From: Bryobacteraceae bacterium
GTDB lineage: Bacteria; Acidobacteriota; Terriglobia; Bryobacterales; Bryobacteraceae
Direction: 5' to 3'
Length of the DNA: 64,000 bases
Assembly (NCBI GenBank): GCA_025055455.1
Contig: JANWXD010000013.1
Location: forward strand, 35,603 to 99,602
This document shows, one piece after another, positions 40,701 to 48,626 of this stretch. Below the pieces are notes generated by a model. It saw nothing but the letters and a program-made list of their open reading frames with translations. It was not told where the DNA came from and did not search any database. Position 1 is the first letter of the stretch; each line of letters begins with the position of its first letter. A program made the position numbers and the translations under genes.

Positions 40701-41879
40701 CTAGCGGTAGGCGGCGATCCCCGTGACCCGTTCGCCGAGGATCAGCGCGTGGATGTGGTCCGTCCCCTCGTACGTCTTCACCGTCTCCAAGTTGCACATG
40801 TGGCGCATGATCGGGTACTCGTCGGTAATGCCGTTGGCGCCGAGCAAGTCCCGGCTGAGACGCGCACATTCGAGTGCCATGGCCACATTGTTCCGCTTCA
40901 GCATGGAAACGTGCGCGTAGTCGGCCTTGCCCTGATCCTTCAGCCGGCCCACCTGCACGGCCAGCAGCTGCGCTTTGGTGATTTCCGTGATCATCCAGGC
41001 CAGCTTCTCCTGCACGAGCTGGTGCGAGGCGATGGGCCGGTCATCGAACTGCTTGCGCACGAGCGTGTACTGCCGCGCGGTTTCGTAACAGTCCATGGCC
41101 GCTCCGATGGCGCCCCAGCCGATCCCGTAGCGCGCCTGCGTTAGACACATCAGGGCACTCTTGAGCCCGATCGCTCCCGGCAGCAGGTTCTCCTCCGGGA
41201 TGCGGCAGTCCGTAAACGAGAGGCTCGAGGTCACCGAGGCTCGCATCGACCACTTGCCGTGAATCTCGGAGGTGCTGTAACCGGGCGTGCCCTTCTCGAC
41301 CAAGAAACCGCGGATGCCGTCTTCGGTGCGGGCCCACACCACCGCCACATCGGCAATTGTGCCGTTCGTGATCCAGGTTTTCTCGCCGTTGAGCACCCAC
41401 GAGCGGCCCTCCTTGCGGGCGGTCGCTCGCATGCCCGCCGGGTTGGAGCCGAAGTCCGGCTCCGTCAAGGCAAAGCAGCCGATGGCCTGCCCGGATTGGA
41501 GCTTAGGCAGCCAGTGCCGCTTTTGCTCCTCCGACCCGAAGGTCAAAATGGGGTACATCACCAAGGCGCTCTGCACCGAGACGAAGCTCCGGATGCCGGA
41601 GTCACCCCGTTCCAGCTCTTGCAGGATCAACCCGTAAGCCACGTTGTTGATGCCGGCGCAGCCGTAACCTTCCAAGTTGGCGCCGAAAAAGCCCAGCGCC
41701 GCCATTTCCGGGATCAGCTCCATGGGAAATCGCGCCTCGCGATAGCAATCCCGGATAATGGGAATCACACGGTCTTCGACGAACTGTCGCGCGGTCTGGC
41801 GGGCCAAGAGCTCATCTTCGCTGAACAGCGAGTCAATATGGAGGAAATCCACCCCGCGGAAGGGAGCCATGACCTTCAT
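40701..41879 (-). CDS. Acyl-CoA dehydrogenase, glutaryl-CoA dehydrogenase-like
   Basis: 392 residues from ATG 41879. FAD-dependent acyl-CoA dehydrogenase. The order of blocks follows glutaryl-CoA dehydrogenase: S-V-Q-S-A-L-V-M-Y-P-I, F-A-L-T-E-P-D-F-G-S-N, W-I-T-N-G-T-I-A-D, A-R-Y-G-I-G-W-G, L-L-G-A-N-G-I-T-D-E-Y and Y-E-G-T with the catalytic glutamate. After Y-E-G-T the order is D-H-I-H, where glutaryl-CoA dehydrogenase normally has H-D-I-H. An Arg in S-G-I-R-S-F near the substrate pocket also fits that subgroup. Likely role is lysine/tryptophan or aromatic acid breakdown; other acyl substrates are possible. No pathway partners are adjacent. Confidence 0.87.
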   Translation of the reverse strand: MKVMAPFRGVDFLHIDSLFSEDELLARQTARQFVEDRVIPIIRDCYREARFPMELIPEMAALGFFGANLEGYGCAGINNVAYGLILQELERGDSGIRSFVSVQSALVMYPILTFGSEEQKRHWLPKLQSGQAIGCFALTEPDFGSNPAGMRATARKEGRSWVLNGEKTWITNGTIADVAVVWARTEDGIRGFLVEKGTPGYSTSEIHGKWSMRASVTSSLSFTDCRIPEENLLPGAIGLKSALMCLTQARYGIGWGAIGAAMDCYETARQYTLVRKQFDDRPIASHQLVQEKLAWMITEITKAQLLAVQVGRLKDQGKADYAHVSMLKRNNVAMALECARLSRDLLGANGITDEYPIMRHMCNLETVKTYEGTDHIHALILGERVTGIAAYR

Positions 41880-41938
41880 CTTACCGTGCGATTCTTCCGT
41901 TCCCCGGCCACTATTCTTTTAGGCCCCGAGGTGAATCG

Positions 41939-43957
41939 GTGGTATTGCAACTGCTGTTTTTGGGCATGGCGGTTGGGCCGGCGACGGTCCAGGCACAGGA
42001 TCCGGCATACGAGCCGTTAGAGAAGGCCTACGCCGCCTTGCGCGCGCGGGATTATGAGACGGCAGTGGCGCGCTTCGAAGAAGCCATCCGCCTGGCGCCG
42101 CAGCGGCCCTCCATCCGCAAGGACTTTGCCTACTTGCTGTTACGCATCGGCGAACGGGAGGCGGCCCGGGACCAGTTCGCCGAAGCGATGCGGCTGGCGC
42201 CGGAGGACACGCATGTTGCCCTCGAATATGCCTTCCTGTGCCACGAGACCGGCAAAACGGCCGAAGCCCGCAGGATCTTCGATCAGATTCGCACAAGCGG
42301 CGGCCCGGAGGCGCGCGCCACCGCCGAACAGGCCTTCGAAAACATCGACCGTCCGCTACGGGAAGGGATCGCGCGCTGGAAACAGGCTCTTGCGCTGCGG
42401 CCTGGGGACTTCAGTGCGCATTATGAGCTGGCGCGCTTGGCCGAGCAACGAGGAGATCACGCTTTGGCCGCCGCTCATTACTACGAAGCTTGGAAGCTCC
42501 GGCCGCAGCTGCGTTCGCTGCTGATTCCGTTGGGTCGCGCCCGACAAGCTCTGGGAGACGCCGAGGGCGCCATGGCCGCGCTCCTGTCGGCGTCCCGATC
42601 GCTGGACACGCGCACGGCCGAGGAGGCGCGCACCCTGCTGCCGGAGCGTTATCCGTACGTTTACGAGTTTCAGAACGCCATCCGCCTGGACCCCACGAAC
42701 ATCGAGCTGCGACGGGAGTACGCGTACTTGCTACTCGCCATGGGCCACGGCGCCGAGGCGGAGGACGAGTTCCGCTCGATTGTGGAAGTCGCTCCCAAAG
42801 ACTGGCTATCGGTGGCGCAGCTCGGTTTTCTCCATCTTGCGCGCGACGATTGGGCAGCGGCCGAGCCCTTGCTGAACCGCGTTTTACAGGGCGACGACGA
42901 GGCACTCAAGGAGCGGGTCCGGCGGGCTCTGGAGCCACTGCGGCGCCTGCGGCAGCGAACCGCCTCGCCGGAGCCCGCCCCGGAAGTCAAAGTGCTCGCG
43001 GAACGGAGCTATCAGGCGGGGTATCTCAAAGACGCTTTGAAATACTACACCGCCGCGCACGAACAGGACCCGCTGGACTTTTCGGTCATCCTACGCCTGG
43101 CTTGGACCCACAACTTGCTCCGGCAGGACGAATACGCGATTCGCTGGTTCGAGCTGGCGCGCAAGAGTCCCGACCCACACATCGCCGCCGAAGCAACCAA
43201 AGCCTATCGAAACCTGCGGCCCGATTTCCAGCGGGTGCGCACCACCGTCTGGGTGTTCCCGATCTATTCGACGCGGTGGCGTGACTTGTTCTCCTACGGG
43301 CAGGTCAAGACGGAGATCCGTCTCGGCCGGTTCCCGCTGCGCCCGTACCTGTCGCTGCGTTTCATCGGCGACACGCGACGCACTACTGGCGGAGCCTCCC
43401 CGCAATATCTGTCGGAAAGTTCGTTCATTGGCGGCTTGGGAGTCACCACGAGGCCCTGGCGGGGCTTCGTACTGTGGGGCGAGGCGGGCAGCGCGGTGAG
43501 CTATTTAGCCAAACGACGCGATGTGCCGCGGGCCGCGCCCGACTACCGCGGCGGCGTCTCCTTCGCCAAAGGATTCGGGCGGCTGCTCGGCAGCGAAGCC
43601 AGCGGACCGTTTTTCGAACTCAACGCTGACGGGGTCTTCATCAGTCGCTTCGACAACGACACGCTGCTGTACTGGCAAAACCGCTTCGGCTGGACCTCAG
43701 CGCCCGTGGAGGCGCTCGGTGGCTTGCAGTGGCAACTGTACTGGAACGGCAACCTGATTACGGATGCGCGACGTCAGTATTGGGCCAACCTGGCTGAAAG
43801 CGGTCCCGGAGTGCGCCTTCGGTGGAAGTGGATGCCCCGCTCGGTAGCTTTTTCCGTCAACGCCGTGTGGGGCCGCTATCTGATCCAGAGGGGCAATCCC
43901 TGGGGTGTAAGGTTTCACGACGTTCGCGTGGGGATGTGGTATGCCGCCACTCGCTAG
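41939..43957 (+). CDS. Outer-membrane protein: TPR domain plus C-terminal beta-barrel (PgaA/BcsC/NfrA-like layout)
   Basis: 672 residues from GTG 41939, with CGAGGTGAA upstream. A signal peptide occupies about 1-20 (cleavage near V-Q-A-Q-D). Residues about 25-430 are helical TPR-like repeats (A-V-A-R-F-E-E-A-I-R-L-A-P, A-A-R-D-Q-F-A-E-A-M-R-L-A-P and others). Residues about 430-672 are alternating aromatic/polar strands with glycine turns and end in W-Y-A-A-T-R, as expected for an outer-membrane beta-barrel. The block L-F-S-Y-G-Q-V-K-T-E-I-R and later barrel strands recall the C-terminal domains of NfrA and YaiO-type proteins. This layout exports polysaccharide in PgaA, BcsC and PelB. Overlaps the next gene by 17 bases. 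Confidence 0.75.
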   Translation: MVLQLLFLGMAVGPATVQAQDPAYEPLEKAYAALRARDYETAVARFEEAIRLAPQRPSIRKDFAYLLLRIGEREAARDQFAEAMRLAPEDTHVALEYAFLCHETGKTAEARRIFDQIRTSGGPEARATAEQAFENIDRPLREGIARWKQALALRPGDFSAHYELARLAEQRGDHALAAAHYYEAWKLRPQLRSLLIPLGRARQALGDAEGAMAALLSASRSLDTRTAEEARTLLPERYPYVYEFQNAIRLDPTNIELRREYAYLLLAMGHGAEAEDEFRSIVEVAPKDWLSVAQLGFLHLARDDWAAAEPLLNRVLQGDDEALKERVRRALEPLRRLRQRTASPEPAPEVKVLAERSYQAGYLKDALKYYTAAHEQDPLDFSVILRLAWTHNLLRQDEYAIRWFELARKSPDPHIAAEATKAYRNLRPDFQRVRTTVWVFPIYSTRWRDLFSYGQVKTEIRLGRFPLRPYLSLRFIGDTRRTTGGASPQYLSESSFIGGLGVTTRPWRGFVLWGEAGSAVSYLAKRRDVPRAAPDYRGGVSFAKGFGRLLGSEASGPFFELNADGVFISRFDNDTLLYWQNRFGWTSAPVEALGGLQWQLYWNGNLITDARRQYWANLAESGPGVRLRWKWMPRSVAFSVNAVWGRYLIQRGNPWGVRFHDVRVGMWYAATR

Positions 43958-45941
43958 GCTCCTCGTTGGCGGCGTGACGCTGTGCTGGGCCGCTGTGGCG
44001 TCCTCGAGCGTGCGCATCACCGGCGCGGACCCCAGCCCGTGGCGCCGGATCCTGGACGCCTGGAGCCTGGACGCTACCGGCCGCCCGATCGTGGTGGCCG
44101 GGGCGACCCAGGCCGGGCAGCCGGCCGAATGGCTGGAGCGGGTGGAGCGAGGAACCTTCCTGGTGCTGGAGGGCGCCTCGCCGTTAGCCGAAGCGCTCGG
44201 GTTTCGCCCGAGCGGTCGCCGCGTGCGGGTGGCCAGCGTCCAGGACGTCCACCGTCCGGCGCTTGCGATCTATTGGGAGCGGCCCCTCGAGTTGCCCGTG
44301 TTCGAGGTTTCTGAAGAGGCCCGAGTCTTCGCGCGGGAAAAATGGACCGGGGCGCCGCTGCTCGCCGGGCTCCGTCGGGGCGCAGGCGCCATCCTCTGGA
44401 TGGCGGCATCGGCCGGCGAAAAGGGCTACGAGCGCTTCCCTTACCTGTTGCACGCCCTGGCCGACCTCGGCTTGACGCCTGCGTTTCAATCCCGCCGCCT
44501 GTGGGCGTTTCTGGACACCTCCTATCGCCGGCGGGCCGATTCAGATTATCTGGCGCGCCGCTGGCGGGCGGCCGGCATCGCCGCCGTGCACATCGCCGCC
44601 TGGCATTTCTTCGAACCGGATCCAGACAACGACCGCTACCTGCGGGAGCTCATCGCAAGCTGCCACCGGCAGGCCATCCAGGTCTACGCCTGGCTCGAGC
44701 TGCCCCACGTCAGCGAGGCCTTCTGGCAGCAGCATCCTCAGTGCCGGGAAAAGACCGCGTTGTTGCAAGACGCCCACCTCGATTGGCGCAAGCTCATGAA
44801 TCTCCTCAACCGCGACTGCTTCCAGGCGGTGGCGGCGGGCATGCGGGATTTGCTGACCCGCTTCGACTGGGATGGCGTCAACCTGGCCGAGCTCTACTTC
44901 GAGTCCCTGGAGGGGCACGGCAATCCGTCGCGCCTGACGCCCATGAACGATGACGTGCGGCGCGAGTTCCGCGAGCGGCACGGCTTCGATCCGGTGGAAC
45001 TGTTCGATGCCGCGTCGCCGCGGCATCTGGAGAAGAACCCCGGGGGTCTGAGAGCGTTTCTCGACTACCGGGCGGAGCTGACCTATCGCCTCCACGTGGA
45101 ATGGCTGGAACAGCTCGAGGCGCTGCGCCGCTACAAGCCCGATTTGGACATCGTGGTGACTCATGTCGACGACCGATTCGACACGCGCATGCGGGACGCC
45201 GTGGGCGCGGACGCCGCCGCGCTCCTGCCGGTGCTCGACCGCTTACCCTTCACGTTCTTGGTCGAGGACCCGGCCACGGTCTGGCATCTCGGACCGGAAC
45301 GGTATCAGGAGATCGCCCGCCGCTACCAAGAGCTGACCCGCCACCACGACAAGCTGGCGATCGATCTGAACATCGTCGAGCGGTACCAGGACGTCTACCC
45401 GACGAAACAACAAACCGGCGTCGAGTTGTTTTCTCTCATCCACACGGCGGCCCGGGCCTTTCCGCGGGTGGCGCTGTACAAGGAAAGCTCGATTCTGCCG
45501 CCGGACCTGCCGTGGCTCGGTGCGGCCGCTGCGGTCGTGAGCCGGGCGGAGCGCCACGGCGACCGGTGGGCCGTAGAATCCCCTTACGGTGTCGGCTTGA
45601 GACTGGGCAGACCGGCGCGGGTCAATGGACGGCTTTGGCCGGCCTGGGACGGAGAGACGGTCTGGGTGCCCGCCGGCAAGCACGAAATCGAGCCCGCAGC
45701 CGAAGCCCCAGGCGTGCGCTTGTTGGACTTGAACGCCGAGCTGCGAAGCGCGCGCCTGGTGGAATCGGGAATCGAGTTCTCCTACGAGAGCTCCTCGAGA
45801 GCCTATGCGGTTGTCGACCGCAGGCCCGTGGCGGTCGAAATCGACGGCGAAGCGACGGACGTCCGCCTGATCGAGGACGGCGAGCGCTTTGTGTTGGGCT
45901 TACCCCGAGGCCAGCACTGGGTAGCCGTGCGCGTGGACTGA
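43941..45941 (+). CDS. Secreted TIM-barrel glycoside-hydrolase-like protein (PgaB C-domain-like)
   Basis: 666 residues from ATG 43941, inside the end of the TPR/barrel gene. Signal peptide about 1-22. Residues about 45-180 form an alpha/beta domain reminiscent of a GATase-like fold (G-A-I-L-W-M-A-A-S-A-G-E-K-G). Residues about 185-520 look like a TIM barrel of the PgaB hydrolase/GHL type. Its strands carry acidic residues: W-D-G-V-N-L-A-E-L-Y-F-E with E317 and E321, V-T-H-V-D-D-R-F with D411-D412, and I-D-L-N-I-V-E-R-Y-Q-D. A strand-rich tail follows. Probably cleaves or remodels a polysaccharide carried by the outer-membrane partner. No synthase gene is nearby. Confidence 0.65.
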   Translation: MPPLARLLVGGVTLCWAAVASSSVRITGADPSPWRRILDAWSLDATGRPIVVAGATQAGQPAEWLERVERGTFLVLEGASPLAEALGFRPSGRRVRVASVQDVHRPALAIYWERPLELPVFEVSEEARVFAREKWTGAPLLAGLRRGAGAILWMAASAGEKGYERFPYLLHALADLGLTPAFQSRRLWAFLDTSYRRRADSDYLARRWRAAGIAAVHIAAWHFFEPDPDNDRYLRELIASCHRQAIQVYAWLELPHVSEAFWQQHPQCREKTALLQDAHLDWRKLMNLLNRDCFQAVAAGMRDLLTRFDWDGVNLAELYFESLEGHGNPSRLTPMNDDVRREFRERHGFDPVELFDAASPRHLEKNPGGLRAFLDYRAELTYRLHVEWLEQLEALRRYKPDLDIVVTHVDDRFDTRMRDAVGADAAALLPVLDRLPFTFLVEDPATVWHLGPERYQEIARRYQELTRHHDKLAIDLNIVERYQDVYPTKQQTGVELFSLIHTAARAFPRVALYKESSILPPDLPWLGAAAAVVSRAERHGDRWAVESPYGVGLRLGRPARVNGRLWPAWDGETVWVPAGKHEIEPAAEAPGVRLLDLNAELRSARLVESGIEFSYESSSRAYAVVDRRPVAVEIDGEATDVRLIEDGERFVLGLPRGQHWVAVRVD

Positions 45942-45947
45942 GCCGGG

Positions 45948-47288
45948 TCAGCTCTTGCGGGCAGCAGGGGGGCGCTCGAGCGCAACCTGTTCGCCCGGCC
46001 GCAGGCCAGAGGCGACGGCAGCATGCGTCGCGTTCCGGCCAGCCAGTTCTACCACGCGCCGCTCGAAATTTTCCCCGCGCTTGACGTAGACCACCCGCTC
46101 GGCGCCTTCGGCATGGACGGCCTCGAGCGGCACCAGCACCGCGTTCTCCTTGCGGTCTACGATCACATCCGCCGACGCCGACAAGTCGGGGATCAGTCGG
46201 GGGTGCGTGCCCAGGATGCGAACCTTGACCGGAATCGTGCGGATGTAGTAGTTTTCCCGCCAGCTTCGTACGCCCATGGCCCCGATGCTGAACACGCGCC
46301 CTTCCAGGACCACTTCGGGAAACGCGTCCAGGCGCACGGTGGCGGGTTGGCCGACGCGCAGTTTCTCGGCGTCCACCTGGTTGACTTCCGCGTCGACCTG
46401 CATGCTGGTGGGGTCCACGATCTTCATGAAGGTCTGCCCGGGCTGCACCTGATCGCCCAACTGCACCTGAGCCATCTCGCCAGCCCGGAAGAACGTCTGC
46501 ATGACCACCATGCCGCTGATCGGCGCTGTGAAGGTAAACCGCTTCAAATCCTGCACATGGCGGTCTCGATGGCGGATGTGCCGATCCCGCGTGATTTCCA
46601 GGATCCGGATCTCGGCGCGCTGGATCTCTTGGCGCGTCGCCAAGTCCCTCTGGAGCTGTTTGTAGCGCGCCTCGGCTTCCTCGGCGTTCAGCCGTAAGAT
46701 CTCTTGGTCGATCACAGTGCGCACCTCGGAGGCTTTCAGATCCAGTTGAGCCTTCTCCCAGTCGGCGCGAGCCAGGCGGAGCGTCTGCTGGAGATTTTCC
46801 CAATCCACCAAATGTTCGGCCCGCCGCTTTTTGATGTCGGCATCGGCTTGGTTGATGGTGGACTGCACGTCGTCAATGTGGTCTTGCAACGCTTGGGAAT
46901 CGAGCTCCGCTACGACATCGCCCGCCGCGACCATGGCGCCCGCTTTGGCCAACTTGATCAACGTCAGTTCCTGGCCGCCTTCGCGCCCGCGGAAGATGGG
47001 CACTGTGATGTTGGCGTAATTGGTCGCTGAAGTCTGGCCCGCCAACCGCAGAACGTGATCCAAGGGGCCCACGGTCGCTGTTGCCGTGCGAACGGCGGCC
47101 GCGGCTGCGGGGCTGCCCACCGGCCAAGGCTTCTTCCACAGGGCGTAGCCGGCCACAACCGCTGCGACCATCAGCGCCGCCATCGCAAGTTTCCACCGCC
47201 GCGGCTTGCGTGGCGCCGGGACCGGTGCGGTTGGGACGAGTTCGGGGGGTTGCGCAGGTACGGGAGAGGGTCTCGAAGCGGCGGACAT
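45948..47288 (-). CDS. Orphan HlyD/MacA-type periplasmic adaptor
   Basis: 446 residues from ATG 47288. Proline-rich N-terminus, one membrane anchor (about 33-50), lipoyl halves (A-A-G-D-V-V-A-E-L-D; F-T-A-P-I-S-G-M-V-V-M-Q), long coiled-coil hairpin and barrel. It is a clear paralog of adaptor A at 11570: shared blocks include I-L-R-L-N-A-E-E-A-E-A, G-M-V-V-M-Q-T, V-N-Q-V-D-A-E-R/K and I-P-D-L-S-x-S-A-D-V. It lacks the Gly/Ser insertion. No permease, ATPase or TolC is adjacent, so it must join components encoded elsewhere, or pair with the upstream MFS gene, which is divergent. Convergent with the TIM-barrel gene, 6 bases between stops. Confidence 0.9.
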   Translation of the reverse strand: MSAASRPSPVPAQPPELVPTAPVPAPRKPRRWKLAMAALMVAAVVAGYALWKKPWPVGSPAAAAAVRTATATVGPLDHVLRLAGQTSATNYANITVPIFRGREGGQELTLIKLAKAGAMVAAGDVVAELDSQALQDHIDDVQSTINQADADIKKRRAEHLVDWENLQQTLRLARADWEKAQLDLKASEVRTVIDQEILRLNAEEAEARYKQLQRDLATRQEIQRAEIRILEITRDRHIRHRDRHVQDLKRFTFTAPISGMVVMQTFFRAGEMAQVQLGDQVQPGQTFMKIVDPTSMQVDAEVNQVDAEKLRVGQPATVRLDAFPEVVLEGRVFSIGAMGVRSWRENYYIRTIPVKVRILGTHPRLIPDLSASADVIVDRKENAVLVPLEAVHAEGAERVVYVKRGENFERRVVELAGRNATHAAVASGLRPGEQVALERPPAARKS

Positions 47289-47347
47289 GGGGCTTTCTCT
47301 AGCCTACAACAGCTATTGGCGATCGTGGGCGGCCGCAGGTTACCGCG

Positions 47348-47353
47348 TATACT
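47348..47353 (+). promoter_or_regulatory. TATACT -10-like element, near-leaderless promoter of the MFS gene
   Basis: TATACT (5 of 6) is followed by 10 bases and the ATG at 47364, with no ribosome-binding site. It lies in the 75-base divergent gap with the orphan adaptor gene. Confidence 0.45.
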
Positions 47354-47363
47354 AGCCCTAATC

Positions 47364-48602
47364 ATGTTGAGCCGGCTCCACTTGCCCGCGGATCCGGCTT
47401 GGCGCGCCCTTTGGGCGGCCATGCTGGGCTACATGCTGGACGCCATGGACGTGCTGTTGTACGTCTTCGCGCTCCAGACGCTCCGGGCGGTCTTCGGCCT
47501 CTCCCACGCCCAAGCGGGGCTGGTGAGCTCCGCCACGCTGGTGTGTTCGGCCGTAGGCGGGGCGCTAGCGGGAGTTCTGGCCGACCGGATGGGCCGCCGG
47601 CGGCTGCTGATCTACACGATCCTTCTGTACTCGCTGGCCTCGGGCGGTACGGCCTCGGCCACCAGCTTCGAATCGCTGCTGTTTTGGCGGGCGCTGGTGG
47701 GGTTCGGACTGGGCGGGGAATGGTCGGCGGGCGCGGTTCTGGTGGCGGAGTGGTGGCCGGCGGAAAAACGGGGGCGCGCCATCGGCTTCATGCAGTCCGG
47801 TTGGGCTCTGGGCTATATGCTAGCGGCCGTGGTGACGGCCTTGGTCCTTCCACGCTGGGGCTGGCGCGTGTTGTTTTTGACGGGCGTCCTGCCGGCGCTG
47901 CTGACCTTGTGGATCCGGCGACGGGTCGAGGAGCCGGAAATTTGGCGCCAGCAAAAGGGACCGCGCGGACGCATCGCGGACTTGTTTCGGGCGCCGTTGC
48001 GCCGCCGCACGCTCCTCGCCACCGCGCTGACGACGTCCGTGCTGCTGGCCTACTGGGGCTTGTTCACGTGGCTGCCGGGCTTCCTTTCGGCGCCGCCGAC
48101 GGAGGGGGGAGCGGGCATGAGCATCGTGCGGACCAGCGCCTGGATGGTGGCCTTGCAGGCGGGCGCGTTCGCCGGCTACCTGAGCTTCGGATGGCTGGCG
48201 GACCGCTTCGGCCGCCGTCCCGCGTTCGTCGGCTACATGCTGGCGGCTGCAGCGCTCACGCCGCTCTACGGACAACTGCCGGCACTGCTGGGCGAGTCCG
48301 CCGAGACCGGTTTGCTCGTGCTGGGACCGTTTGTCGGGTTCTTCGGATCGGGCTATTTCAGCCTTTTCGGGGCCCTGCTGGCCGAGTTGTACCCGACCCC
48401 GGTGCGCGGCGCCGGGCAAGGCCTCACCTACAACGCCGGTCGCGCCGTGAGCGCGCTGGCGCCTTACGCCGTGGGCTTTCTGGCGGACCGGGCCGGCGTC
48501 GGCTCGGCCCTGGCCTTGAGCTCGGCGTTTTTTCTCGCGGGCGCGCTGTTGATCCTCCTTCTGCCGGAAACCAAGGCGCGCCGTCTGGAAGAGGTTGTCT
48601 GA
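47364..48602 (+). CDS. MFS transporter (sugar acid/aromatic acid symporter-like)
   Basis: 412 residues from ATG 47364; the longer opening to 47055 is antisense to the adaptor gene. Twelve hydrophobic segments are expected. First-loop signature L-A-D-R-M-G-R-R-R-L-L and its second-half copy L-A-D-R-F-G-R-R-P-A-F are intact. The D-A-M-D block in helix 1 and G-L-G-G-E-W-S-A-G in helix 4 are typical of the NanT/PcaK-like MFS branch that carries organic acids by proton symport. The substrate cannot be told. The metallophosphoesterase gene follows after 24 bases on the same strand. Confidence 0.88.
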   Translation: MLSRLHLPADPAWRALWAAMLGYMLDAMDVLLYVFALQTLRAVFGLSHAQAGLVSSATLVCSAVGGALAGVLADRMGRRRLLIYTILLYSLASGGTASATSFESLLFWRALVGFGLGGEWSAGAVLVAEWWPAEKRGRAIGFMQSGWALGYMLAAVVTALVLPRWGWRVLFLTGVLPALLTLWIRRRVEEPEIWRQQKGPRGRIADLFRAPLRRRTLLATALTTSVLLAYWGLFTWLPGFLSAPPTEGGAGMSIVRTSAWMVALQAGAFAGYLSFGWLADRFGRRPAFVGYMLAAAALTPLYGQLPALLGESAETGLLVLGPFVGFFGSGYFSLFGALLAELYPTPVRGAGQGLTYNAGRAVSALAPYAVGFLADRAGVGSALALSSAFFLAGALLILLLPETKARRLEEVV

Positions 48603-48626
48603 ACGGAAACTGAGAGGGAGTTTTCC

